A stretch of 64,000 bases of DNA from positions 248,001 through 312,000 of the forward strand of contig NZ_SHMH01000002.1 in the NCBI RefSeq assembly GCF_004283755.1. The letters are read 5' to 3'. The stretch comes from Pseudoxanthomonas winnipegensis. Lineage in GTDB: Bacteria > Pseudomonadota > Gammaproteobacteria > Xanthomonadales > Xanthomonadaceae. How positions within the stretch are numbered: position 1 is the first letter of the stretch; every line of letters starts with the position of its first letter. The translations under genes and the position numbers were made by a program. The notes under the pieces are model-generated. The model had not been told where the DNA came from, did not search any database, and saw only the letters and a list, made by a program, of their open reading frames with translations. Below are positions 9,959-24,058 of the stretch, in pieces.

Positions 9959-10404
9959 GGCGATGGCTCTGGTGTCGGTCACCGTCGGAGCGGACGCGGG
10001 CGACGGCAAACGGGCGAAGGAGCGGCGAGCACGAGGCAGGCCGATGGCGGCGTTGCGAAGAGGGCGAACTCGGCGGCGACCACGATCCTGCGCAGACGCT
10101 AAAGGCGCTCGATGCTGCGATCGTGCCGCGTCCTCACCGATGCGCTCGGTGGTTGGTCCCTGGGCTCGGGAGCCGAGCGCACGCACCCAGCATAGGCGCA
10201 AGCCGGATGCCGGATTCGATGGATCCTCGGGTCGTGTCGCGTTCTGGAACACGCCGCATGCTTCGTTCCGGACCGATCGCGCAAGCCGCGCGTGGCCTTG
10301 CGTTGTGCGCTATCCAGCTCGCGCCGTGGCCGTGCCTCCCGGCCGCGTGCGCCAACGCCGGACCGCCGCCTACACGGCGGCGATTCCGGCTGGGTGGCGC
10401 CGGG
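9959..10404. other. Intergenic region between the two GH5 genes
   Basis: No gene is supported here. Near the right end a short inverted repeat (CGCCGCC/GGCGGCG, 10364-10382) follows the stop of the upstream GH5 gene and may end its transcript. The rest would hold the promoter of the downstream GH5 copy; I see no clear consensus boxes. Confidence 0.5.
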
Positions 10405-11463
10405 TCAGTCGTGCGCGGGCTTGCCGGTGACCTGCCCGGCGTACTTGCGCAGCGTCGGCAGCTGCGGCTTGGCGCTGCCATCGCGATTGGGCTGCACGTT
10501 GAACGGATAGCTCGGTGCCCACCACGCCCCGGCCGCCCAGTAGCTCCAGCCCAGCCACTGCTGCGGATGGGCCTGGATGTAGGCCAGCATCGCGTCCAGC
10601 GCCGGGATGCATTCCGCGCTGGCGCCGAACTCGCCCAGAAAGCCGACCTTCTTGTTGGCCTCCAGCCAGCGCGTGAAGCCCTCCAGCCGGCGCGCGCCGA
10701 TCTGCGGATCGTCGCCGCACTCGGGCTTGGTGCCGGAGGAATCGCGGTCCAGATACTGATGCGCCTCGAAGGCCAGGCGGTTGGCCGGATCCTTCAAACT
10801 GGCCAGCGCATCGCCGTTGGAGACGCCGCGCCCGGCCGAGGCGCTGGTCCAGCTGTGCGCGCCGCTCCAGGCCGTGCCCGGCACCAGGATCAGGTTCTTC
10901 GCGCCGGTGCCGCGGATCGCATCGATCGCCGCCTGCGCGGCGGCGGCCCAGTCGTTGGCGCTGATGTCGTGCGGCTCGTTCATCAGCCCGAACAGCACCT
11001 TGTCGCTGTTGGCGAAGGCCGGCTCGCTTGCCAGCCGCCGCCACAGGTCGGCGAAGGCCGCGACCGGCACGGCGGCGCTGCCGATCGTCTGGCCGTTGTA
11101 GCCGCCGTAGTTGTGCACATCCAGCAGCAGGGTGATGCCGTGCTTGCTCGCGGTCTGCGCGGTCTTGCGCAGCAGGTCCAGCTGGGCGCGGTCGAACTCG
11201 CCGTTCAACGTCGGCTGCAGGCGTTCCCACAGGAACGGCAGCCGCACCACGTTCATGCCCTGCGCGGCGAAGTAGGCGAAGTCCGATTCGGACGGATAGG
11301 TGTAGTCCTTGTACAGCGTGCCGGGCTTCTTGCTGGACTGGAATTCGGCACCGGCCAGGTTGACGCCGGCATAGCGCAGGGCCTGTTCGGCGTGGGCCAG
11401 GGGGGCGAAGGCCAGGGCGGTCGCCAGCAGCAGGCCGGCGGGGCGATAGCGGATCGGGCGCAT
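10405..11463 (-). CDS. Secreted GH5 endoglucanase-type glycoside hydrolase (copy 2)
   Basis: A 352-residue paralogue of the neighbouring GH5 enzyme, with signal peptide MRPIRYRPAGLLLATALAFA...AHAE, fold opening YAGVNLAGAEF, acid/base Glu163 in GLMNEPHD and nucleophile Glu278 in FLGEFGAS. It differs from copy 1 by lacking the basic C-terminal tail and by CGDDPQIGA in place of CVSPTIGA. The ATG at 11463 is preceded by CGGAG at 13-17 bases upstream. The two genes clearly come from a tandem duplication, and both retain all catalytic residues, so both are probably active, perhaps on different glucan substrates. Confidence 0.93.
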   Translation of the reverse strand: MRPIRYRPAGLLLATALAFAPLAHAEQALRYAGVNLAGAEFQSSKKPGTLYKDYTYPSESDFAYFAAQGMNVVRLPFLWERLQPTLNGEFDRAQLDLLRKTAQTASKHGITLLLDVHNYGGYNGQTIGSAAVPVAAFADLWRRLASEPAFANSDKVLFGLMNEPHDISANDWAAAAQAAIDAIRGTGAKNLILVPGTAWSGAHSWTSASAGRGVSNGDALASLKDPANRLAFEAHQYLDRDSSGTKPECGDDPQIGARRLEGFTRWLEANKKVGFLGEFGASAECIPALDAMLAYIQAHPQQWLGWSYWAAGAWWAPSYPFNVQPNRDGSAKPQLPTLRKYAGQVTGKPAHD

Positions 11464-11657
11464 GGGACGTCTCCGGATCAGGCGCCGCCGGCCGTCGGCG
11501 GTTCCGCGCGGGCGCGGAGCACGACAGGCCACGATGCGAAAGACTCACGGCTGCGAGCAGCCATCGGCGGCAGGTGGGGGAACGGCCGCATCGTGATCCC
11601 GAGCCTAGGCGATCGTGTGCGACCGCAGCATGAAACCCGCGATGACTGACGCAGGTG

Positions 11658-12839
11658 TCATGCCTTGCGGGGTTTCAGGACGAGCAACGTCAGCACGCCG
11701 CCGACCAGGCCCCAGAACGCCGCGCCGATGCCGGCCAGGCTCAGGCCCGAGGCGGTGATCAGGAAGGTCACCAGCGCCGCCTCGCGGCTGCCCTCGTCCT
11801 TCACCGCCGTGCCCAGCGCGCCGCCGAGCGTGCCCAGCAGCGCGATGCCGGCGATGGCCATGACCAGCTCCTTCGGGAACGCCGCCAGCAGCGTCACCAC
11901 CGTGGCGCCGAACAGGCCGACGACCAGATAGAACAGCCCCGCCCAGACCGCGGCCATGTAGCGCCGCGTGCGGTCCGGATGCGCCTCGGGGCCCATGCAG
12001 ATCGCCGCGGTGATCGCCGCCAGGTTCAACGAGAACGCGCCCAGCGGCGCCAGCAGCGCGGTGAGCACGCCGGTCCAGCCGATCACCGGCGAGACCGGCA
12101 CCTCGAAGCCCGAGGCGCGGATCACCGCCACGCCCGGCACGTTCTGCGAGGCCATGGTCACCACGAACATCGGCAACGCGATGCCCAGCAGCGCGGCCAG
12201 CGAGAACCGCGGCGTCACCCAGTCCGGCTGGGCCAGGGTCAGATGCGCCTGTTCCAGATGCAGGGTGCCGCTGGCGGCGGCCACCAGCACGCCGACCAGC
12301 AGGCAGGCGATCACCGCATAGCGTGCCCACCAGCGGCGCATCACCACGTAGGTGACCAGCATCGCCAGCACCAGCAGCGGCTGGGTCTTGAGCGCGACGA
12401 AGGTGTCCAGGCCGAAGCGCAGCAGCACCCCGGCCAGCATGCCGGCCGCCAGCGGCAGCGGGATGCGATGCAGCGTCTTCTCGAACAGGCCGGAGAACCC
12501 GGCCACGGCCACCAGCACCGCGCACACCACGAAGGCACCGATCGCCTCGGGCAGCGGCAGGCCGGTGTGGCTGGCCGCCAGCATCGCCGCCGCCGGCGTC
12601 GACCATGCGGTGACCACCGGCACGCCGTAGCGCAGCGACAGCGCGATGCAGCTCACGCCCATGCCCAGCCCCAGCGCCAGGATCCACGAGCCGATCTGCG
12701 CCTGACTGGCCCCCACCGCCTGCGCCGCCTGGAACACGATCACCACCGAACTGGCGAAGCCCACCAGCACCGTGACGAAGCCGGCCGCCATGGCCGAGAG
12801 CGAAGAATCGCGCAGCACGCGCGCAGGCAAGGCAGGCAT
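11658..12839 (-). CDS. benE: BenE family benzoate-type transporter
   Basis: A 393-residue inner-membrane carrier with about 11-12 hydrophobic segments, of the BenE benzoate/H+ symporter family in the nucleobase-transporter fold. Family blocks visible are GFASSVVIVFQAA near residue 27, VVTAWSTPAAAML, IALPMFVVTMASQNVPG (about 230-250) and NLAAITAAICMGPEAHPD. No benzoate catabolic gene is near, so the true substrate could be another aromatic acid. It stands alone, with repeats upstream. Confidence 0.9.
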   Translation of the reverse strand: MPALPARVLRDSSLSAMAAGFVTVLVGFASSVVIVFQAAQAVGASQAQIGSWILALGLGMGVSCIALSLRYGVPVVTAWSTPAAAMLAASHTGLPLPEAIGAFVVCAVLVAVAGFSGLFEKTLHRIPLPLAAGMLAGVLLRFGLDTFVALKTQPLLVLAMLVTYVVMRRWWARYAVIACLLVGVLVAAASGTLHLEQAHLTLAQPDWVTPRFSLAALLGIALPMFVVTMASQNVPGVAVIRASGFEVPVSPVIGWTGVLTALLAPLGAFSLNLAAITAAICMGPEAHPDRTRRYMAAVWAGLFYLVVGLFGATVVTLLAAFPKELVMAIAGIALLGTLGGALGTAVKDEGSREAALVTFLITASGLSLAGIGAAFWGLVGGVLTLLVLKPRKA

Positions 12840-12942
12840 GTTCGAGGCGAAACGAGGGGAAGGAAGCGTTGAGCTTAACGGGCGGCTTCAACGACGCCCA
12901 GTTCGGTTGCATTGGCAACCGGATGCAGGACGTGGAAGGCCG

Positions 12943-13123
12943 CTGGATTCCCGCCTTCGCGGGAATGACGAGGTGAGGTCATGCGCGGGCGGTGTAGCTC
13001 CCCGCTCCGGTAACCAAAGCTGCGCGATAGTCCAAACCCCGTCGCTCCCGCGCACGCGGGAGCCCATGGACGTTACGCGGTCTGCCAGGCCGTCCATGGA
13101 TTCCCGCGTTCGCGGGAATGACG
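12943..13123. repeat. Three REP-like palindromic elements
   Basis: Three copies of a roughly 28-base unit with core ATTCCCGC-loop-GCGGGAAT lie at 12943-12970 (forward), 13041-13070 (reverse, diverged) and 13095-13123 (forward). The last two form an inverted doublet. The same family recurs at 28521-28702. They sit between benE and the end of gltD, where the hairpins could also stop transcription. Confidence 0.8.
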
Positions 13124-13150
13124 ATGGGGGTCTCTGTTCGTCGGGTGCTG

Positions 13151-19184
<6,034 letters not shown>

Positions 19185-19406
19185 TGGTGCTACCTCGAAA
19201 ACGAAGGAGGGGCAGGCGGCACCCGAGCCCTTCGATGGGCGGCGCAGACGTGAAGAAGGTGTCACCGGACTTGCGATGACACCACAACTTGGTGCGCCGC
19301 CGCAACGCCTGCGCCACCTTGGTGCAGTGACGGTTTCAGGGGCAACGAAACCGCCGCTTTTTCAGGGGTTCCGCGCCCGGGGCCGACCCGGGCGCGGGCG
19401 GGCTGT

Positions 19407-19769
19407 TCAGCCGCAGCGCACCGACACCGCCACGCCCTTCTCGTCGACCTCGATGTTGAGCCGGCTCTCGTTGAATTCCAGCGTCACCGGCTGGTTGGGC
19501 TTGAGCGTGCGCGCGCTCTTGGCGCCGGCGTCCTTCTGCGCCTGGTCCACGTCGGCCTGGGCCGGCGTCTTGCCGACGATCCACTGCGCCTGGGTGGCGT
19601 CGCAGGCGCTGGCGTCGGCCGGCGGCGCGGCCTCCGGCGTCGGGGCGGCGGCGGCATCGGCGCGCTGCTCGGACTGGGCCACGGCCTGTTCCTGTTCGTC
19701 GGGATTGGGCGCGGCGCAGCCGGCCAGCGCGAGCAGCAACATCAGCGAGAAGGCGGAGAGGGGGGACAT
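19407..19769 (-). CDS. Lipoprotein with I78-type peptidase inhibitor domain
   Basis: A 120-residue lipoprotein: MSPLSAFSLMLLLALAGC gives the signal and lipobox (Cys18), then an alanine/proline linker, then a small domain with CDATQAQWIVGK, ARTLKPNQPVTLEFNESRLN and a final VAVSVRCG. This pattern, two flanking cysteines, VGK, and a DRLN-like loop, is that of peptidase inhibitor family I78, which blocks serine proteases in the periplasm. The start is supported by GGAG 8 bases upstream. Confidence 0.85.
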   Translation of the reverse strand: MSPLSAFSLMLLLALAGCAAPNPDEQEQAVAQSEQRADAAAAPTPEAAPPADASACDATQAQWIVGKTPAQADVDQAQKDAGAKSARTLKPNQPVTLEFNESRLNIEVDEKGVAVSVRCG

Positions 19770-19874
19770 GCGAAGGCTCCGTGACGATGAGGGCCTCATG
19801 TTAACCAGCCGACGCGCCCGCGCATGCGTCGGTTGACGGCGCTTTCATGCACGAGCAGACAACGTGCCGCCGGC

Positions 19875-20984
19875 ATGGCTGCCTCTCCCAATTCCCGCAA
19901 GCGCACCCCCGCCCCGCCCGTGGTCCCGCCGCCGATGGCCGACGTCGCCAAGCTGGCCGGCCTGGTCTATGTCAGCGATGCCGAGCCCGGTTACTCGCGG
20001 CGACGCGCCGGCAAGGGCTTCGGCTATCGCGACCCGGAGGGGCGCGCGGTGCGCGATGCGCTGACCCTGACCCGCATCCGCGCGCTGGCCATCCCGCCGG
20101 CCTATACCGAGGTCTGGATCTGCCTGCAGGAGCGCGGGCATCTGCAGGCCACCGGGCGCGATGCGCGCCGGCGCAAGCAGTACCGCTATCACCCGGACTG
20201 GATGCAGGTCACCGGCGAGGGCAAGTTCGACCGCATCGTCCAGTTCGGCGCCGCCCTGCCGCGCCTGCGTCGGCGCCTGCGCCAGGACCTCAAGCGCACC
20301 GGCTTCCCGCGCGAGAAGGTGCTGGCGATCGTGGTGGCGGTGATGGCCGAGACGCTGGTGCGCATCGGCAACGCCACCTACGCCCGCGAGAACCGCTCCT
20401 TCGGCCTGACCACGCTGCGCAACCGGCACGTGGCCTTCGCCCGCGACCGGGTGCGGCTGAAGTTCCGCGGCAAGGGCGGGCTGGAGCACGACATCGGCAT
20501 CGACGATGCGCGCCTGGTCAAGCTGATCCGCGCGGTGCAGCACCTGCCGGGGCAGGCGCTGTTCCAGTACCAGGACGACGACGGCACGCTGCAGCCGGTC
20601 GACTCCGGGCAGGTCAACGCCTACCTGCACGAGGTGATGGGCGAGGACTTCACCGCCAAGGACTTCCGCACCTGGGGCGGCACGCTGGCGGCGTTCAAGC
20701 TGCTGGCGGCCACGCCGCTGCCCGAGCCGCCCAGCAAGGCCGCGCTGAATCGCGCCAAGAACGGGGTGATCAAGGAGGTCGCCCGGGCGCTGGGCAATAC
20801 GCCGGCGGTGTGCCGCAAGGCGTACATCGACCCCTGCGTGTTCGTGGCCTGGGAGGACGGGCGGCTGCAGAAGATCGCCGGCGACGCGCGCGGCGAGCGG
20901 CAGTGGGAGCAGGCCGCGCTGAAGCTGATGGCCAAGGTCCACAAGGTCCCGCTGGGCAAGGCCAAGCGCGCGGCCGCGGCCTGA
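19875..20984 (+). CDS. DNA topoisomerase IB (eukaryotic/poxvirus type)
   Basis: A 369-residue type IB topoisomerase that relaxes supercoils through a 3'-phosphotyrosine link. The N-terminal part holds GLVYVSDAEPGYSRRRAGKGF and RIRALAIPPAYTEVWIC. The catalytic domain has RIGNATYARENRSFGLTTLR, the active arginine region DFRTWGGTLAA, and Tyr317 in CRKAYIDPCV as nucleophile. These are the blocks of poxvirus-like bacterial TopIB proteins. The C-terminal end is basic. It is divergent from the I78 lipoprotein gene and is followed by a strong hairpin. Confidence 0.95.
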   Translation: MAASPNSRKRTPAPPVVPPPMADVAKLAGLVYVSDAEPGYSRRRAGKGFGYRDPEGRAVRDALTLTRIRALAIPPAYTEVWICLQERGHLQATGRDARRRKQYRYHPDWMQVTGEGKFDRIVQFGAALPRLRRRLRQDLKRTGFPREKVLAIVVAVMAETLVRIGNATYARENRSFGLTTLRNRHVAFARDRVRLKFRGKGGLEHDIGIDDARLVKLIRAVQHLPGQALFQYQDDDGTLQPVDSGQVNAYLHEVMGEDFTAKDFRTWGGTLAAFKLLAATPLPEPPSKAALNRAKNGVIKEVARALGNTPAVCRKAYIDPCVFVAWEDGRLQKIAGDARGERQWEQAALKLMAKVHKVPLGKAKRAAAA

Positions 20985-21002
20985 TCGGATCCCGGACACG
21001 AC

Positions 21003-21026
21003 GACGCCGGCGCGAACGCCGGCGTC
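21003..21026. terminator. Bidirectional hairpin after topoisomerase IB
   Basis: A perfect 10-bp stem GACGCCGGCG/CGCCGGCGTC with CGAA tetraloop lies between two convergent gene ends (20984 and 21054). There is no T-run, so termination strength is uncertain. Confidence 0.55.
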
Positions 21027-21053
21027 GGGACAGCGGATGCGCCCGCGAAATGC

Positions 21054-21368
21054 TTACTGCATCGCCACCGTGGTGCCGCTGCAGCCGATGGCGGTGATCG
21101 CGTTGTGCTCGCCGACCTGCACGTGCACGGTCGAGCCGCCTTCGGTCGCGGTCGCGGCCTGATCACCGGTGGACAGCGCGGTGCTGTCGCTGTCCACGCG
21201 GATGCGCTCCAGCGTCGGCTGCGCGGCGGCCAGGCCGACCGCGCCCTTGACCATGTCGGTATGGCAGGTGCCGGAGACGGTGCCGTCCAGCGGCTGGAAC
21301 GCCAGCGGCGCCGAGGCGCAGGCGGACAGGGCCAGGGACACGGCGGCGGCGGTCAGGGCAAGACGCAT
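21054..21368 (-). CDS. Small lipoprotein, faintly I78-like
   Basis: A 104-residue protein starting MRLALTAAAVSLALSACAS, a lipoprotein signal with Cys17. The mature part runs GTCHTDMVKGAVGLAAAQ, then LERIRVDSDS, and ends HNAITAIGCSG. The spacing of two cysteines around VG and I-R-V elements recalls the I78 inhibitor domain of the gene at 19407, but the DRLN-like loop is not seen, so this is only a hint. GGAGAG before the ATG supports the start. Confidence 0.7.
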   Translation of the reverse strand: MRLALTAAAVSLALSACASAPLAFQPLDGTVSGTCHTDMVKGAVGLAAAQPTLERIRVDSDSTALSTGDQAATATEGGSTVHVQVGEHNAITAIGCSGTTVAMQ

Positions 21369-21468
21369 GGCAACTCTCTCCAGTGGGCAGCGGAGCCAAG
21401 CATTGCCGCGATCGTGTTGCGGCGTGATGAAGCCGCGTGTCATCGCATGTCAGAGGACCCGGCGTGCC

Positions 21469-21714
21469 CTAGAGCCGCGCCAGCGTGCGGATGCGCACTT
21501 CGGCGGCGCCCACGCCGTGGCGATCGGCCGCGCGCTGCTGCAGGTCGTGCAGCCAGGCCGCGTCTGCGCCGGGCAGCGGGTCGCCGGGCGGCCCGGCCTG
21601 GATTAGCTGGCCCCAGGCGATCGCCTGGCCGCCCACCCACACCTCGTAATCGACGAAGTAGCGCGCCGCGACCGGCGTGCGCGCCGGGCCCGGCTCAGGT
21701 GCCCACATGGACAT
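21469..21714 (-). CDS. Small protein of unknown function, last gene of the dehydroquinase-like operon
   Basis: An 81-residue protein (or 79 if the ATG at 21708 is used) containing YFVDYEVWVGGQAIAWGQLIQ and a helical C-terminal half, DLQQRAADRHGVGAAEVRIR. No domain is recognised. Its start lies 20 bases inside the end of the upstream gene, typical of tight translational coupling, which is the main reason to accept it as real. No signal peptide. Confidence 0.55.
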   Translation of the reverse strand: MSMWAPEPGPARTPVAARYFVDYEVWVGGQAIAWGQLIQAGPPGDPLPGADAAWLHDLQQRAADRHGVGAAEVRIRTLARL

Positions 21715-22141
21715 CGTCCAGTTCGCTGCAGCCCAGATGTTCCAGCGCCAGCGACAGGGCCAGGGTGTAGCTGTGCGCGCCGTAGCCCTGGGCCCGGCCG
21801 ACGCGCCGGCCGCTGGCGTCGGGCAGGCAGGCCTCGGGCTGGCCGGGCGGGTCGTCGTGCACTTCGATGTAGGGCAGGGGCTGCTGTGCGAGCAGCGCCT
21901 GCAGGCGCGGGCTGGCGCTGCAGGCGCCGGGATCGAGCAGCACCAGCTCGACCTGGGTGCGCCGGCACAGGGTGAGGGTCTGCAGCAGCTCGCGCTCGCT
22001 GGCGCAGCTGCGCAGGGCGATGGTCTTGCCGGCGCAGCAGGCCAGCTCGGCCAGGCCGTGCATCACCGGCGAGGGCAGGGAGGCCGGCGGTGCGGGTGTG
22101 GCATGGAGGCGATCGGGGCCGCGGACGATGACGATGGACAT
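21695..22141 (-). CDS. Degenerate type II dehydroquinase-like protein (copy B)
   Basis: A 148-residue protein with the length and skeleton of type II 3-dehydroquinate dehydratase (AroQ): it opens MSIVIVRGPD where AroQ has a beta strand and GPN, continues with LLDPGACSASP (AroQ: N-P-G-A-Y-T-H-T-S) and LPYIEVHDDP (AroQ: P-x-x-E-V-H), and ends YGAHSYTLALSLALEHLG like the AroQ last helix. The catalytic tyrosine loop (REPxxYG) is missing, and the substrate Asn is Asp10. His95 is kept. It is probably not a dehydroquinase. It is the second gene of a three-gene run. Confidence 0.7.
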   Translation of the reverse strand: MSIVIVRGPDRLHATPAPPASLPSPVMHGLAELACCAGKTIALRSCASERELLQTLTLCRRTQVELVLLDPGACSASPRLQALLAQQPLPYIEVHDDPPGQPEACLPDASGRRVGRAQGYGAHSYTLALSLALEHLGCSELDDVHVGT

Positions 22142-22152
22142 GGCGGCGGCCC

Positions 22153-22554
22153 TCAGTGCGCGTCGAGCGGTGCGGCGACCAGGCGCGTGGCCACGGCCAG
22201 CGCCATGGTCAGGCGCGCGGCGGCGTCGCGGTCGACGTTGAACACGGCCAGCGCCTCGTGCTGCGGACGGGCCCAGTGGGCGAATTCCTGGGCGCTGTGG
22301 TCGTGCAGTTCGATATACGGCGCGTCCAGCGCATCGAGCGCGTCGCGCAAGGCCGCGCCGTGCAGGGCGCAGTCGCGCGCGGACCACGCGCCGGGGTCGA
22401 GCACCACCAGCGGCGCGCGCTGGCGGCGGGCCAGGTGCAGGCCGCCGACCATGGCCGGCAGCGTGTCGCACTGGATCAGGTCGATGGACAGCACGGCATG
22501 CGGGGGCAGTGAGACCGGGCCGGCAGCCGGCCCTTGGAGCAACACGATGGACAT
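22153..22554 (-). CDS. Degenerate type II dehydroquinase-like protein (copy A)
   Basis: A 133-residue paralogue of the next gene in the run, 11 bases upstream of it. It shares MSIVLLQGP, PLVVLDPGAWSAR and APYIELHD, again the AroQ strand, P-G-A and E-x-H motifs, with no REPxxYG loop. The C-terminal helix RLTMALAVATRLVAA matches the AroQ end. The start is chosen at 22554 to match its sister; MF at 22560 is equally possible. With two inactive-looking copies in tandem, a binding or regulatory role seems likelier than catalysis. Confidence 0.65.
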   Translation of the reverse strand: MSIVLLQGPAAGPVSLPPHAVLSIDLIQCDTLPAMVGGLHLARRQRAPLVVLDPGAWSARDCALHGAALRDALDALDAPYIELHDHSAQEFAHWARPQHEALAVFNVDRDAAARLTMALAVATRLVAAPLDAH

Positions 22555-22895
22555 GAACATGGCAGCTGACAGCGCACCACGGTGCGGGACGCGCATGGTT
22601 CGCGCCGAGGGCATCAACGCGCCATGCGCATTGGCGCCTGCGGCATAAATTCTTCGCAATCTCTGCGCCACGCAGCACGCGCGCCTGGCGATTTGATGCG
22701 GTTTTTATGTCAGAGGCAGCGGGCGCGGATGGTGTCTTTACGCCGCCCCTTCCTATCTTGCGCTGGCCTTGCAGCGTGGCGTGGCGAGGCCACCCACGCA
22801 CCCAACCCAGCAGATCGACATCCCGTGTGAAGGCCACGGAATGTCGTCATACCGCGCGTCCGCTGATTGCCGGGCGACGCCAAGGAAGCTTCGTT
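22555..22895. other. Divergent intergenic region, no gene
   Basis: This lies between two divergent genes and must hold both promoters. It contains some AT-rich stretches (ATAAATTCTT near 22646, GGTTTTTATG near 22700) but I cannot assign promoter boxes with confidence. Confidence 0.4.
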
Positions 22896-23735
22896 TTGAA
22901 CATCGAGACCTCTCTCAACGCGCCGCGTGGGCGCGCGCCGCTGGCCTCTGGCGCACTCGTGCTGCTCGGACTGGCCTGTGCGGCCCCGGCCATGGCGGCC
23001 GGCGACGACGCGCCGCTCTGCACCGATCGCCCGACCAAGAGCAATGCGGTCTGCACCGTTCCCGCCGGCGATTGGCAAGTGGAAGCGGATGTCACCAGCT
23101 ACACCCGCGATACCCAGCCCGCGACCAGGACCGAAACCTTCGTCTTCGCCAATACCGGGCTGAAGTACGGACTGAGCGACAACACCGACCTCCAGCTGTA
23201 CTGGTCCCCGCAGGTGGAAGTGCGGACGCTGGATCGCACCGATGGCGCCATGTCCCGCCTGTCCGGCGGCGGTGATGCGACCCTGCGCCTGAAGACCCGC
23301 TTCTACGAGGGTTCATCGGTGAGTGTGGCGGTGATTCCGTTCGTCAAGATGCCCACCGCCGCCGACGGCCTGGGCAACGACAAGTGGGAAGGGGGCGTGG
23401 CCCTGCCGATCAGCCTCAGCCTGCCGCGCGGCTTCACCCTGCTGCTGGGGCCGGAGCTGGATGCGCTGGCCGACAGCGACGGCAGCGGCACGCACCTGGA
23501 TGTGACCAATCTGGTCAACCTCTCCCATGCGCTCACCCCGCGACTGGGCGTGGCGGTGGAGCTGTGGTCCTCGGTGAACAAGGACCCCGCCGGCACGATC
23601 AGGCAGGCCTCCGCGGACGTGGCGGTCAGCTACCTGCTGGCTCCCGGGTTCCAGGTCGATCTCGGCGCCAACTTCGGTCTGAACGACCGGACGCCCGATG
23701 TCCAGGGCTACGTCGGATTCGCGCATCGGTTCTGA
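22896..23735 (+). CDS. Outer-membrane beta-barrel protein, putative transporter (phenol MetA-like)
   Basis: A 279-residue exported protein of the family often annotated as transporter or MetA-pathway phenol-degradation protein. After a signal peptide (LASGALVLLGLACAAPAMAAG) comes DAPLCTDRPTKSNAVCTVPAGDWQVE, followed by many alternating strands (TGLKYGLSDNTDLQLYW, AVIPFVKMPTA, KWEGGVALPISLSLPRGFTLLLG) and a terminal aromatic residue (GFAHRF) as in outer-membrane barrels. The best start is a TTG at 22896, with AAGGAAG 7 bases upstream; there is no nearby ATG in frame that keeps a normal signal peptide. Confidence 0.8.
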   Translation: MNIETSLNAPRGRAPLASGALVLLGLACAAPAMAAGDDAPLCTDRPTKSNAVCTVPAGDWQVEADVTSYTRDTQPATRTETFVFANTGLKYGLSDNTDLQLYWSPQVEVRTLDRTDGAMSRLSGGGDATLRLKTRFYEGSSVSVAVIPFVKMPTAADGLGNDKWEGGVALPISLSLPRGFTLLLGPELDALADSDGSGTHLDVTNLVNLSHALTPRLGVAVELWSSVNKDPAGTIRQASADVAVSYLLAPGFQVDLGANFGLNDRTPDVQGYVGFAHRF

Positions 23736-23952
23736 GCCGCGCGGCCTGGCCGGGCGGAGATTTGATGAAGAATTTACGCAGGGCGGCGCATCGCGCCTAG
23801 CGCCTTTACCGGCACGCGCTCGACACTTTCGCCCGTTCCGGCACACCCGGGGCGGGCGCCGCATGCAGGGAGCTGCATGCCCCCTTCCCTCATTCCCCTG
23901 CGGATCGCGCGGCACGCATGGCCGCCGACCGCAGTCCATGGAGACACAACCA

Positions 23953-24045
23953 ATGCCTGGCTGGCTAGCTTTGACCTGTGGTGCGCTGGTGATCCTCGCC
24001 GCCGCCTACCTGCTCTACGTCGTGCTGCGACCCGAAGACTTCTGA
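23953..24045 (+). CDS. kdpF: KdpF, small subunit of the potassium pump
   Basis: A 30-residue single-helix peptide (PGWLALTCGALVILAAAYLLYVVLRPEDF) that stabilises the KdpABC complex in the inner membrane. Length, hydrophobicity and the final LRPE-F are typical of KdpF. GGAG at 23940-23943 precedes the ATG by 9 bases. It is the first gene of kdpFABC and ends 13 bases before kdpA. Confidence 0.93.
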   Translation: MPGWLALTCGALVILAAAYLLYVVLRPEDF

Positions 24046-24058
24046 AGGAACCCACGAC

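Noticed and set aside
10123-11649. A 508-codon plus-strand frame opposite the second GH5 gene
   Set aside because: Antisense to a gene with signal peptide and catalytic motifs; no domain content.
13041-13070. A CRISPR repeat
   Set aside because: Only a few copies, palindromic, in both orientations and without regular spacers; it is a REP-like element.
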